A stretch of 64,000 nucleotides of DNA, taken from the NCBI RefSeq assembly GCF_013337045.2, contig NZ_CP118259.1:310001-374000 (forward strand). Reading direction: 5' to 3'. A program made the position numbers and the translations under genes. The notes beneath the pieces were generated by a model, which saw nothing but the letters and a program-made list of their open reading frames with translations, was not told where the DNA came from and ran no database searches. Shown one piece after another: positions 19,125 to 29,600 of the stretch. The first letter of the stretch is position 1. Each line of letters opens with the position of its first letter. This stretch comes from Agrobacterium vitis. Lineage in GTDB: Bacteria > Pseudomonadota > Alphaproteobacteria > Rhizobiales > Rhizobiaceae.

Positions 19125-20114
19125 CTAGGCTTTAATCACTGCCAGATAGGATTGCACGTGGCTGTCCGTGGTCATGATGCCCATCAGATTGTTGTCGATC
19201 ACCGTATTGCCGGTTGATGGTCCATCGCTGGTTGGATAGGCGACCGGAACCCATTTGGCGTCGGTAAAGGTTCCGTCGCTATTGCGACCGATGGTAACGA
19301 AAGCGGTGTCCTGGTCCGACATCGCAGCCAGGCAATAGCCACTCTCTATGGCGCTGATGCCTTCGAAATGGGTCACCAGCTCTGGCTTGCCCTGATAGCT
19401 GTAATTCTTGACATTGCTGATCTTTTTCGTCGCGGCATCATAATCCAGCACGAAGCCGACATTGATTCCGGTTGCGCCCTTGTAGCCGCCGACGATCGTA
19501 TAGGCATTGCTGCCGTCGCCGCCATTTTGCCAGATGCCATAGGCGGTGGTGAGCGGCCCGAGGCTGAGCTTGGAGAAGCTTTGCGTGCGGATATCGTAAA
19601 TGAAGGCGGCAGCCGAGGCAGCCTGCCCGGTAATATCGAAATTGCCGACCACCAGGTCGCCCATGGTGGAATGGGCAATGGTATAAAACACTATCCCACC
19701 GGCAACATCCTTGGGTATGTCGAGCGCCGTCCATTTGCCCGAACCGTCGAAGGCGCCTTCATACATCATGCCATGGTCGGCAGTCGGATCGGAGGCCTCA
19801 GCATATTTATAGCTGCCGACGGCACGCACATTTCCCTTGCCGATGCCAGGATTGAACAAAGGTGTATTCGGACCGTAAAAGGTCGATGTCGTCACCGTCT
19901 GGCCTTTGAAAACGGGGGTCAGATAGGCATAGCCCGAGCTGTCGGTGGGAAACAGCGGCCCGCGATAGAGAAGCGCCTGCGATTGCGCACCTTGGGTCGG
20001 CTGGTAATTTCCGGTCAGCACGACCGGCTGGTCGGTGCCGGCATCCTGGCGTACACCGGTCACGAATTGGCCTGCGGAAAGAATGGTCTGGTATGTCACA
20101 TTGGCGTCGCTCAT
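19125..20114 (-). CDS. hypothetical beta-rich protein
   Basis: A 329-residue protein without signal peptide or transmembrane segment. It is Gly/Thr/Tyr-rich and contains recurring beta-strand pairs such as AFIYDIRTQSFSKLSLGPL and GFVLDYDAATKKISNVKNYS, suggesting a beta-propeller. AAAGG lies 8 nt before the ATG. I do not recognise the family. The gene is flanked by an AT-rich 288-bp region containing CGCTTCAACCTGC in tandem (about 20235-20260). The convergent ScfR gene ends 25 bp away. Confidence 0.7.
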   Translation of the reverse strand: MSDANVTYQTILSAGQFVTGVRQDAGTDQPVVLTGNYQPTQGAQSQALLYRGPLFPTDSSGYAYLTPVFKGQTVTTSTFYGPNTPLFNPGIGKGNVRAVGSYKYAEASDPTADHGMMYEGAFDGSGKWTALDIPKDVAGGIVFYTIAHSTMGDLVVGNFDITGQAASAAAFIYDIRTQSFSKLSLGPLTTAYGIWQNGGDGSNAYTIVGGYKGATGINVGFVLDYDAATKKISNVKNYSYQGKPELVTHFEGISAIESGYCLAAMSDQDTAFVTIGRNSDGTFTDAKWVPVAYPTSDGPSTGNTVIDNNLMGIMTTDSHVQSYLAVIKA

Positions 20115-20402
20115 TTTATCTACCTTTGATTGAAGTTTAAAATAATATAACTATAAGATGTTTTAAAAAGATTGACAGTTGGTTATTGAGAAGGAGCTTG
20201 CCGGACCGCATGCCATCAGGAAGATGGTCCTGCCGCTTCAACCTGCCGCTTCAACCTGCCGGTGCCCCGCCGGTACATTGTGCGCTGCTTTGCTGTGGTG
20301 CGGAAAATTACGCTTGTCGAGCGCATATTTCCTTTCTAGTCTGGAGCAAAATAACGGGAACGACGGGCCTTATCCCCCAATGGCCTGGATACAGGAGACG
20401 TG
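20115..20402. other. intergenic region upstream of potF
   Basis: 288 bp shared by the divergent beta-rich protein gene and potF. It has an AT-rich left end and a short tandem duplication, CGCTTCAACCTGC, near 20235. AGGAG at 20393-20397 is the potF ribosome site. No further structure recognised. Confidence 0.4.
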
Positions 20403-21518
20403 ATGACATCCACCGGGATTCGTTTTGCCGCCGCCGCCTTTGCGGCCATGTCCATCACCGCCTCGGCGGGCGCGCTGCCTGCCGGTGCTGCCGACCGGGA
20501 AGTGCATGTCTACAATTGGTCAGATTATATCGATCCGCAGATTCTCGAGGACTTCACCAAGGAAACCGGCATCAAGGTCGTCTATGACGTCTTCGACAAC
20601 AACGACCTGTTGGAGACCAAGCTTTTGGCCGGTGGCTCTGGCTATGATGTGGTGGTGCCGACCGGTCCGTTCCTGGCGCGCCAGATCCAGGCGGGCGTGT
20701 TCCAGAAGCTCGACAAGTCGAAACTTCCGAACCTTACTAATATGTGGCCGATGGTCATGGAGCGGCTGGCCAATTACGACCCCGGCAACCAATATGCCGT
20801 CAACTATATGTGGGGCACGACCGGCATCGGCTATAATGTCAAGAAGATCAAGGCGATCTTCGGCGATGACGTCAAGGTCGATAGCTGGGACTTCATCTTC
20901 AAGCCGGAAAACGCCAAGAAGCTCAAGCAATGCGGCCTGAACATCCTTGATGCCTCGGATGAAACCTTCGCGATTGCCATGAACTACATCGGCAAACCGG
21001 CTGACAGCAAGAAAACAGCCGATCTCGAAGCGGGCGCCAAGGTCTACCAGGCGATCCGGCCCAGTGCCAAGACCTTCAACTCCTCCTCCTACCTGAATGA
21101 TCTCGCCAATGGCGATATCTGCGCCACCATCGGCTGGTCCGGCGATGTGATCCAGGCCAAGAAGCGGGCGGAAGAGGCCAAGAACGGCGTGGAAATCGCC
21201 TATGTGATTCCCAAGGAAGGAACCTATATGTGGTTCGACAACCTGGCGATCCCGGCTGATGCCAAGAATGTCGAGGAAGCCCATGCCTTCATCAATTACC
21301 TGATGAAGCCTGAGGTAATCGCCAAGGCATCTGATTTCGTCTCCTATGCCAATGGCAATCTCGCCTCGCAAAAAATGGTCAGCGCCGATGTGCTCAACAA
21401 TCCCTCCGTCTATCCCGACGAGGCGACTATGAAGCGGCTGTTCACCATCTCGCCTTACGATCCCAAATCGCAGCGCGTCCTGAACCGGCTCTGGACCCAG
21501 GTCAAGACCGGCAAGTAA
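20403..21518 (+). CDS. potF: putrescine ABC transporter periplasmic binding protein
   Basis: A 371-residue periplasmic binding protein. An N-terminal signal peptide (FAAAAFAAMSITASAGALPAG) precedes EVHVYNWSDYIDPQILEDFT, the hallmark opening of PotD/PotF proteins; NYMWGTTGIGYNV, ATIGWSGDV and MWFDNLAIPADA are conserved polyamine-binding segments. It captures putrescine for the PotGHI importer, encoded next. The ATG at 20403 follows AGGAG by 5 nt, which decides against the GTG one codon earlier. A hairpin lies between it and potG. Confidence 0.93.
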   Translation: MTSTGIRFAAAAFAAMSITASAGALPAGAADREVHVYNWSDYIDPQILEDFTKETGIKVVYDVFDNNDLLETKLLAGGSGYDVVVPTGPFLARQIQAGVFQKLDKSKLPNLTNMWPMVMERLANYDPGNQYAVNYMWGTTGIGYNVKKIKAIFGDDVKVDSWDFIFKPENAKKLKQCGLNILDASDETFAIAMNYIGKPADSKKTADLEAGAKVYQAIRPSAKTFNSSSYLNDLANGDICATIGWSGDVIQAKKRAEEAKNGVEIAYVIPKEGTYMWFDNLAIPADAKNVEEAHAFINYLMKPEVIAKASDFVSYANGNLASQKMVSADVLNNPSVYPDEATMKRLFTISPYDPKSQRVLNRLWTQVKTGK

Positions 21519-21529
21519 ACGAGATGAAG

Positions 21530-21552
21530 CGGGGCAGAAATGCCCCGTTTTC
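21530..21552 (+). terminator. hairpin between potF and potG
   Basis: CGGGGCA-GAAA-TGCCCCG followed by TTTTCT is a compact intrinsic-terminator-like hairpin 11 bp after potF. In importer operons such a structure usually lets more binding protein than permease be made by partial termination or 3' protection. Confidence 0.85.
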
Positions 21553-21617
21553 TATTTGAGACGCGCAGAACAGACCGTCCAAGCCTTGGCAAACGAGGCA
21601 GGCGGGGAAGGGGACCG

Positions 21618-22766
21618 ATGGCGAAGACTCTGGGGCCGGTGAAACGCAAATTCGCACCATGGACGGAGCGGGGGCAAATGCCCTTCATCCGGTTTGAAAA
21701 TGTCACTAAACGCTTTGGGCCGTTCACGGCGGTCGATAACCTTACCCTGAATATCTATGAGCGGGAGTTTTTCTCGCTGCTTGGACCATCTGGCTGCGGC
21801 AAGACCACGCTGATGCGGATGCTGGCTGGTTTCGAGGAGCCGACCGAGGGTCGCATCCTGTTGCAGGGCCGCGATCTCGCCGGCGTGCCGCCCTATCGCC
21901 GTCCGACCAATATGATGTTCCAGTCCTACGCGCTGTTTCCGCATATGTCGGTGGAAAAGAACATCGCCTTTGGCCTGGAGCAGGACAATCTGCCCAAGGG
22001 TGAAATCAAGGCGCGGGTCGAGGAAATGTTGAAACTGGTCAAGCTGGAGGAGTTTGCCAGGCGCAAGCCGGGCCAGCTTTCCGGCGGCCAGCGCCAGCGT
22101 GTCGCCTTGGCCCGCTCACTGGCCAAACGCCCGAAAGTGCTGCTGCTGGATGAGCCGCTCGGCGCGCTGGACCGCAAGCTGCGTGAGGAAACCCAGTTCG
22201 AGCTGATGGATATCCAGACCGAGCTTGGCCTGACCTTCCTGATCGTCACCCATGACCAGGAAGAGGCGATGACGGTGTCTGACCGGATTGCTGTCATGGA
22301 CAAGGGCGAAATCGTCCAGGTGGCGACGCCCGCCGAAATCTATGAGGCGCCGAATTGCCGTTACGTGGCGGATTTCATTGGCGATATCAATATTGTCGAG
22401 GGGCGGTTGCTGCGAAGCGATAGTGCGGGCGGTCCTGTGGCCATTGCCTGTGACGGCTTCACCTGCCTGGTGGATCAGCCCTGCGATCTCGCTGACGGTG
22501 CCGAGGTTGCCTTTGCCATCCGCCCGGAAAAGGTTCGTATCTCCATCGACCCGCCCGCCGATACCAGCGTCAATGCGCTTTCCGGTGAGGTCTGGGATAT
22601 CGGCTATCTCGGCGATTTTTCGGTGTTCATCATCCGGCGCGAGGATGGCTTTACCTTCCGCGCGGCGCAGGCCAATGTCGCGCGTCTGGTAGACCGGCCA
22701 ATTACATTCGGCGATCAGGTCTGGTTTTCCTGGACGCCGGATGCCGGCCTGTTGTTGACGAGGTAG
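21618..22766 (+). CDS. potG: putrescine ABC transporter ATPase
   Basis: A 382-residue ABC ATPase that powers putrescine import at the inner membrane. Walker A is LLGPSGCGKTTLMRM, the signature LSGGQRQRVALARSLA, Walker B LLLDEPLGALDRK with the following H-loop VTHDQEEAM, and the C-terminus has the TOBE-type regulatory domain. The start MAKTLGPVKRKF matches PotG proteins and is preceded by GGGGAAGGGG; the open frame 26 codons longer is not needed. Next gene potH starts 4 bp after the stop. Confidence 0.94.
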   Translation: MAKTLGPVKRKFAPWTERGQMPFIRFENVTKRFGPFTAVDNLTLNIYEREFFSLLGPSGCGKTTLMRMLAGFEEPTEGRILLQGRDLAGVPPYRRPTNMMFQSYALFPHMSVEKNIAFGLEQDNLPKGEIKARVEEMLKLVKLEEFARRKPGQLSGGQRQRVALARSLAKRPKVLLLDEPLGALDRKLREETQFELMDIQTELGLTFLIVTHDQEEAMTVSDRIAVMDKGEIVQVATPAEIYEAPNCRYVADFIGDINIVEGRLLRSDSAGGPVAIACDGFTCLVDQPCDLADGAEVAFAIRPEKVRISIDPPADTSVNALSGEVWDIGYLGDFSVFIIRREDGFTFRAAQANVARLVDRPITFGDQVWFSWTPDAGLLLTR

Positions 22767-22770
22767 CGCC

Positions 22771-23688
22771 ATGGCCGAGCCCGCAACCCTTCCACAAGCC
22801 TTTCGCCAGGCAAGTCGCGCCCGCTGGTTGATTGTCGTTCTCCCCTATCTCTGGCTCGCTTTGTTCTTCCTGGCGCCGTTCTTCATCATCGTGAAGATCT
22901 CGCTGTCGGATACGGCCATCGCCATGCCGCCCTATACGCCTGTTTTTCAGGGTTTTTCGCAGCTGGGCGATTTCCTGTCGCAGCTGGATTTCGAGAATTT
23001 CCAGATCCTCGGTGAAGATCCGCTCTATATTGAATCCTATCTGTCGTCGCTGAGGATCGCGGCGATTTCCACCCTGCTACTGCTGTTGATCGGCTACCCG
23101 ATGGCGCTGGCCATGGCACGCGTCAAGCCGGAACTGCGCCCAACCCTTGTGATGATGGTCATCCTGCCGTTCTGGACCTCGTTCCTGATCAGGGTCTATG
23201 CCTGGATCGGCATCTTGAAGCCTGAAGGGCTTTTGACGCTGCTGCTGCAAAGCCTGCATATCTACGGTCCAGACCAGCAGGTGCATATCTACCAGACCGA
23301 CATCGCCGTATTCATCGGCATCGTCTATTCCTACCTGCCCTTCATGGTCCTGCCACTCTATTCGGCTCTGGAGAAGATGGATGGCAGCCTGCTGGAAGCG
23401 GCAAGCGATCTCGGTTGCCCGCCGATGACCGCCTTCTGGCGGATTACCTTTCCGCTATCTCTGCCAGGGGTGATTGCTGGATCGATGATCTGCTTCATTC
23501 CGATCACAGGCGAATTCGTCATTCCCGACCTGCTTGGTGGTGCCGATACGCTGATGATCGGCAAGACCATGTGGACGGAGTTTTTCGGCAATCGGGACTG
23601 GCCCGTCGCCTCCGCCGTCGCCATCGTGCTGCTGCTTCTGCTGGTGGTGCCGATCATGATTTTCCAGAACCAGCAAAGCAAAGTGTGA
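22771..23688 (+). CDS. potH: putrescine ABC transporter permease
   Basis: A 305-residue inner-membrane permease with six predicted helices, the first being LPYLWLALFFLAPFFIIVKI. The BPD_transp_1 domain contains the EAA loop EAASDLGCPPMTAFWRITFP, which contacts the ATPase. It pairs with PotI in the heterodimeric pore. The 4-bp gap from potG and 9-bp gap to potI indicate one operon. Confidence 0.93.
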   Translation: MAEPATLPQAFRQASRARWLIVVLPYLWLALFFLAPFFIIVKISLSDTAIAMPPYTPVFQGFSQLGDFLSQLDFENFQILGEDPLYIESYLSSLRIAAISTLLLLLIGYPMALAMARVKPELRPTLVMMVILPFWTSFLIRVYAWIGILKPEGLLTLLLQSLHIYGPDQQVHIYQTDIAVFIGIVYSYLPFMVLPLYSALEKMDGSLLEAASDLGCPPMTAFWRITFPLSLPGVIAGSMICFIPITGEFVIPDLLGGADTLMIGKTMWTEFFGNRDWPVASAVAIVLLLLLVVPIMIFQNQQSKV

Positions 23689-23697
23689 GGGACCGTG

Positions 23698-24513
23698 ATG
23701 AAATCTGGCCGTTTCGATCCCGTTTTTCTCACCTTCGGTTTCGCTTTTCTCTATGTGCCGATCCTGATCCTGGTGATCTTCTCGTTCAACGCATCAAAGC
23801 TGGTGACGGTCTGGGGCGGGTTCTCCCTGCGCTGGTACCAGGAGATCTGGCAGAATGACAGCCTGATGGATGCCGCCTGGGTCACGCTCCGGGTTGGCGT
23901 CATCTCGGCCAGCCTCGGCACGGTGCTTGGCACCATGGCGGCGCTGGCACTGGTGCGCTTCGGGCGGTTTCGTGGCCGCATGCTGTTTTCCGGCATGGTC
24001 TATGCGCCACTGGTCATGCCTGACGTCATCACCGGCCTGTCGCTGCTTTTGCTGTTCGTTGCGCTGAATGTCGATCGCGGCTTGATGACCATCACCCTTG
24101 CTCATACCAGCTTCACCATGTGCTATGTGGCGATCGTCGTGCAATCGCGGCTGGTGACGTTCGACCGCAGCCTGGAAGAGGCGGCGCTCGATCTTGGCTG
24201 CCCGCCGGTCAAGACGTTTTTCCGCATCACCCTGCCGCTGATCCTGCCAGCCGTCGTTTCCGGCTGGATGCTGGCCTTTACCCTGTCGCTGGACGATCTG
24301 GTGATTGCCAGCTTCACCACCGGGCCGGGCGCGACGACCTTGCCGATCAAGATCTATTCGCAGGTGCGGTTGGGTGTGACGCCGGAAATCAACGCGGTCT
24401 GCACCATATTGATTGCCATCGTGACGCTTGGCGTCATTATCGCTTCCATCGGCACCAAGCGGCGGGAGTTGCAGCGCCAGCGCGATGAGCATATTGCCGC
24501 CGCCGGGCGGTGA
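23698..24513 (+). CDS. potI: putrescine ABC transporter permease
   Basis: A 271-residue permease with six helices and the EAA loop EAALDLGCPPVKTFFRITLP. It forms the second half of the membrane channel with PotH. The ATG at 23698 has GAGGG six bases upstream; the GTG one codon before is less well spaced. It is the last gene of potFGHI; the AsmA-like gene converges 9 bp away. Confidence 0.93.
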   Translation: MKSGRFDPVFLTFGFAFLYVPILILVIFSFNASKLVTVWGGFSLRWYQEIWQNDSLMDAAWVTLRVGVISASLGTVLGTMAALALVRFGRFRGRMLFSGMVYAPLVMPDVITGLSLLLLFVALNVDRGLMTITLAHTSFTMCYVAIVVQSRLVTFDRSLEEAALDLGCPPVKTFFRITLPLILPAVVSGWMLAFTLSLDDLVIASFTTGPGATTLPIKIYSQVRLGVTPEINAVCTILIAIVTLGVIIASIGTKRRELQRQRDEHIAAAGR

Positions 24514-24522
24514 TGTGAACGA

Positions 24523-26418
24523 TCAAGGCCGGGCTGGTGACAGGATCAGATCCGGCCAGGAACCGCCGATGAATATCCGCAGTGGCGCAAAATTGCCGGA
24601 GGCATCACTGGCGCTGCTGGCAGAGGCAGTGCCAGGGCGGACTTCCGTCGAGAGAGCCAGTCCCTTGAAGTTATAGGGAATGACACCGGAGAAGGAGGAG
24701 GACTGCACACTGCTCAGCAGATCACCCTTGCCAATATTGATACTGCCATCATCAAGTGTTGCTGACACAGTCAGGCTGTCAAACGGCAATTCGCCCGTGC
24801 CAGCATCCTGCAATCGGAAAAACTTTTGTTCCGCCGCCTTGCGCCGGATGCCCTCCGGGTTGACACCGGTGATCCGGCCCGGTCCGGCGCTGAGGTCCAA
24901 TGTGCCGGTAATATCTGCCGCGCGAGTTTCCCATAGCGCCCGGTTGGTCGCGGCTGACAGTGTCAGGGAGCCTGGCCCCAGCGGCAGGGGACCATTCAGC
25001 GCCAGTTTGCCTTCGATATCGGAAAGATCGGCATTGGTCAGCGACAGGTCCAGATGGCCGCCTTCATCGAAGCCGCCATTGCGGCCTTCGAGATGGGCAA
25101 TCAATGTTCCTTCGGCCAGTGTGCTGTCGGCAATGTCGAAAACCACGGTGCCATCGGTGGCCAGAATGCTGGCGCCCATATCGGTGAGGGTGAAGGGCGC
25201 ATAGGTCGCTTTGCGGGCCGACAAGGTCAGATCGAATTCCAGCCAGTCCAGGAGCCCAGTTTTGCCACTATTGGCATCGGCGTCCGGTGTCGAGAGTGAA
25301 AATGCCCCGAGAAACGTCGGAATATCCATCTGCTCGAAGGCCAGTGTGCCGCTCAGTTTTGGCTTGCCGCTTTTCGCCTGGGCCATTTCCATCAGGCCGG
25401 TGGCGCTTGTGTCGTTGGCGGTAAAGGACAGGCTGTCCAGCCTGATTTTGTCGGTCTCCGCCGTCACCGTGGCCTTGACGGAAACCGTGTGCAGCGCTTC
25501 CGTGCCTGGAAGCGTGGCACCGGTCCAGGCCAGAAGCCCCGGCACATTGGAAATCGCCAGGCTGAGCTGGCCTGAGGCAAAACGGGCGGGCGCAAGCCCG
25601 GTCATGCCGCTGAAACTGCCCTTCAATGTCGGTGCGGTCAGGGAAAAATCCGCCTGACCAACCCCGCCACCCAGCAGGATCAAGGGTTGGGTGGAGGCAA
25701 AATCCAGTTGAGTGGCAACGCCGCCGATGATCATATTGGCGTTGCCGATCGCGGGTGCCGACATCACTGGCCAGAACAGACGGGAAAAGATGCTGTCGAT
25801 GACCACCCGGCGCTGTAACGGTTGATCCTCGATATCGATTCGGCCATTCTCAATGGTGATCGATCCGATCCGGGCATCATAGACCTTGTCGAGGCTCTGT
25901 CCGCCCTTGGTACTCTCCTGGACATGAGAGATGGCATCGGAGAGCAGGCCCTGTCCCGCCCAATCGAGATGGCCTTGCGAATTGCGCCGCATGTAGATGT
26001 GGGGTCGGCTGAGATGGAAATCGTCAAAGACCGGGTTGCCCATCGCCGCATGCACCAGTCCGAACGACGCCGAGAGCAGGTCGATATGGGCAAGAACGCG
26101 TTTGGCATTACCAGCCGTCCCACCAGGTTGAGTGTCGTCACGGTCGGTAATCGTCACATTGGGCAGGGTGATGCGGGGTTCCGGCCAGAATTGCAGGCTG
26201 GGTGTGCCTGCTATCTCCACGTCATGGCCGCTCCAGCGGCTGATGGCCTTTTCGATACTGCCGCGCACCAGACTGCTGGAAACGATATAAGGCGCTGCCA
26301 GCCGGGATGCGACAAAAACGCAGAGCGCTACCGCAATGACAGCAATCGCCGCGCGGGCCAGCCGGGGACCGTGCCAACGCCTGGGTCCAGACCATTTCCG
26401 TTTTGAACCGAGCGTCAC
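24523..26418 (-). CDS. AsmA family protein
   Basis: A 631-residue protein with one N-terminal membrane helix (AAIAVIAVALCVFVASRLAA), then the AsmA domain (VEIAGTPSLQFWPEPRITLP) and a long beta-rich periplasmic part with repeated ...LDLSLTNADLSDIEGKLALNG-like strands. AsmA proteins bridge the envelope and affect lipid or outer-membrane protein assembly. I place the start at GTG 26418, because AAAGG lies 6 nt upstream; a TTG 20 codons earlier has no ribosome site. Confidence 0.85.
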   Translation of the reverse strand: MTLGSKRKWSGPRRWHGPRLARAAIAVIAVALCVFVASRLAAPYIVSSSLVRGSIEKAISRWSGHDVEIAGTPSLQFWPEPRITLPNVTITDRDDTQPGGTAGNAKRVLAHIDLLSASFGLVHAAMGNPVFDDFHLSRPHIYMRRNSQGHLDWAGQGLLSDAISHVQESTKGGQSLDKVYDARIGSITIENGRIDIEDQPLQRRVVIDSIFSRLFWPVMSAPAIGNANMIIGGVATQLDFASTQPLILLGGGVGQADFSLTAPTLKGSFSGMTGLAPARFASGQLSLAISNVPGLLAWTGATLPGTEALHTVSVKATVTAETDKIRLDSLSFTANDTSATGLMEMAQAKSGKPKLSGTLAFEQMDIPTFLGAFSLSTPDADANSGKTGLLDWLEFDLTLSARKATYAPFTLTDMGASILATDGTVVFDIADSTLAEGTLIAHLEGRNGGFDEGGHLDLSLTNADLSDIEGKLALNGPLPLGPGSLTLSAATNRALWETRAADITGTLDLSAGPGRITGVNPEGIRRKAAEQKFFRLQDAGTGELPFDSLTVSATLDDGSINIGKGDLLSSVQSSSFSGVIPYNFKGLALSTEVRPGTASASSASDASGNFAPLRIFIGGSWPDLILSPARP

Positions 26419-26637
26419 ATCAGGCCTTTCACATTCGGTGCGAAGAGTATGTCCACTGCCGCCGTTTCGATACAGCAAAGGGTTTTGCCTGGCAATTTGT
26501 TCAGGCTTTTACGCTGGATCTAGAGTTTGTCAGGGAAAAGTGAAACCCGGCTTTCCCTGATAGAGGACGCAGAAATGACAGCTCGCGGCGAAACGCTGCG
26601 CATCATTTGATCGCCTCGAATCGGGAGACCATGCCGA

Positions 26638-29600
26638 TCATCCTGCCAGAACCCTCGGAGAGGGGAAGGTGATTTCCACCAGCGTACCTTCGTTCGGTGT
26701 CGATTGGATGGCAAAGCTGGCGCGGTTGGCATCCACCATCGCCTTGGTCAGCGGCAGGCCAAGTCCGGTGCCGTCGCCGCGCAGCCGGGCGCCGCCCGGA
26801 GACACTTGCCGGAACGGCTTCATGGCCTGTTCCAGTTCCGCCCGCGTCATGCCGATCCCGGTATCGCGAATCCGCAGGGTTACGCTGCCATTCGGCTCGT
26901 AATTGGTGGAGACGATGATCTGCCCACCTGAAGGCGTGAACCGGATGGCGTTCGACAGGATATTGAGCACGATCTGCTTGATCGATCGCATGTCGGCCAC
27001 AACATTCGGCACCGATTGCGACAGCGCCGTGCGGATGATCACCCGTTGGCCGTTTGCCTGCGGCTGGACGATGGCGACGGCTTCCGACACCGTCTCGTTC
27101 AAGCCGACCGCGATGAAGTCGAGATCCATTTCGCCCGCCTCGATCTTGGAAATATCCAGGAGATCGTTGACGATATCCAGCACATGTCGGCCGGAACGGC
27201 CGATATCGGCGGCATATTCAGCGTAGCGCCCATGGCCGATTGGCCCGAAGCGCTCATCCGCCATGATATCGGCAAAGCCGATAATGGCATTCAGCGGCGT
27301 GCGGATTTCATGGCTGACCCGTGCCAGGAAGTCGGTCTTATGGGCATTGGCGGTTTCTGCGGCGCGTTTGGCGCTGCGCAATTCTTCTTCGGTGCGCTTC
27401 CATTGGGTAATGTCGCGGATGACAGCACAAAAGCCGTTGGAAGAGGAAAGCCGACCAATGGTCATGAACAGCGGGATGAAGCCGCCGGAAGATTCCCGGC
27501 CGATCACTTCGCGTCCATCGTTGAGCACGCTGGCCACGCCATGGCCGGTCAGCCCACCGAGATAATCGAGGATCGCCCTCTGGCTCTCATGGGCAAACAG
27601 CGTAACGAACGGCTTACCGCGAATATCCTCTTCGTCATAGTTGAACAGCGCGCTGGCCGCGCCGTTCACCGAGCGGATTTCGCCGTCGGTGCTGATGGTC
27701 ACCACGCCATCGGTTGCCGTTTCCAGGATGGAGCGCAGCTCCTCCACCTCGATGCGCAGGCCGGTATGCTCCACTGCATCGAGCCGGGTCGGATGGTCCA
27801 ATCCAGGCTGTGAACCGTCACCGGCATCGGAAACCGGAAGAGGCGTATGGTCTGCAACGGGCGTCTCGGCAGGCTTTGCCGGAGCCTGCGGCACCAGCGC
27901 CAGCAGCAAGGCGCTGGCCTCTTCCCAGCGGATCGATTGCAGCCGCGCCGAAACCGGCACCAGCGCATCATCGGCCCTAACCACAACGAGCCTGCCATCA
28001 CGACGCGCGTCGTCCGTTCCAGGCTGATCGTCTTGCGGATTGTCGCCTTGCACCACATCGTCACGCTGTAAAAGCACGTCCAGCCCACCTGCCTGAGCCA
28101 ATGCGCCGAGATCGGCATAGCCGGTCAGCGCCAGGAATTCCGGATTGGCATGGATCAGGGTATCACCGCGATGAGCGAGCAACGCCACGGGCAGCATGTC
28201 CAGCACATCAGGCGAAAACACCACATCGCGCGGCGGGCGTGGCAGGAGAGCGCCAGGCACGGATGCGACCGGCAGGATCATCTCGTCCGCAGCGCTTTTT
28301 CCATCCTCCGCGACATCGTTGGTATTGGCGGAAACCTCATCCCCAGCCGAGGGGGCGAGGAATTCGACGACGGTTTCAGCCGAAAAGTCCTCTTCCTGGT
28401 CAGAAACGACGTCAGCGGGCTCGTCGCCATCTTCGGCGCTTGTTGACTCGTCAATTACCTCGTCATCAACCTCTTCACTGGCCTGTGATTCCGACAGATC
28501 AGTGGCCGGATCTGGTTTTGTGTTGTCATTCTCAGGCAGGCTATCGCGCTCGGCACGCGGCGAAGGCACTGTTGTATCCGTCGCTTCGGGTGTCACACCG
28601 GCGGCGTCGGCATCGGGCTTCCGCTTTTCGGCATCTGCGGCGTCAACGGCGGATGGCTTTTGGTCTTCTAGGGCAGGTTTGTCATCACGCCTCTTTTTGG
28701 GCGATAGATCATGGCTGCCGTCAGCGGATTTTGCACCGAGTGCGTCCAGTCTGCGGGCAATTTCCTGAAAGGTCGCATGTTCAGCGGGGCTCAAGCCTTC
28801 GCGGCCGAAATTGCGGGGCTTGAGTTGAACGATGTTTTCCGCCTGCGGAAGGGGGGCCGGAGCGCTGATGATCAAGGCCGGAACCTCTTGCCGTTCCGCC
28901 ACCTGTTCTTCCACCCGTTCTGGCACAGGGATGGTATCAGCGTTCTCGACCTCTGCCGGAGCGGCGACATCATTCCGCATGTCTTGCTGAGGATCGGCTT
29001 GCGCCACTTGCTCGGCCTTGCTGGCCTGATCAAGGGGGGCGCTTAAGGTCAGTCCGACCTTGTCGATATCTTCGATGCAATCGGCCAGCCGCACGACGCC
29101 AAAGCCTCGGAAGCCATCAAAATCGCGATTGCGGGTATAGGTCGGCAAGGCGGCCAGATCGACCGGCACTTTCAAGCTGGTGCCTTCAATCGGCCAATAG
29201 ATCGTCTTGCCGGACCAGGTATCGCGCTTTTTCAGCAATTCGACGATCTTGCCATCGGGGTCGAGATTGAACAGGGCGGCGAGATCGGCAAAAGTCTGGC
29301 CTTCGATGGCCGCCGACCGCGGGCCGACCGCCTTGGCAAATTCCGGTGAGACTTCACTGAAACAGCCGAGTGCATCGACCTTCCAAACGAACCGCGCCGC
29401 CCGCATGGTGGGAGTGAAGGCGAAATCCTGCTGGGTGGTTTCCTCTTGCCGCGCAGCCTGTTCGCTGACGGTTTCCGGCAGTTCTGGCGTCTCTTCCGCA
29501 GAATACGAAGCTGGCTCCGTTTCGCGCTCTTCGTCCTGCTCAAAAGCGTCCGCGCTGGATGCCTCTGTCTCGGCTTCGCTTTCGTCAGGCTGGTCAGCGG

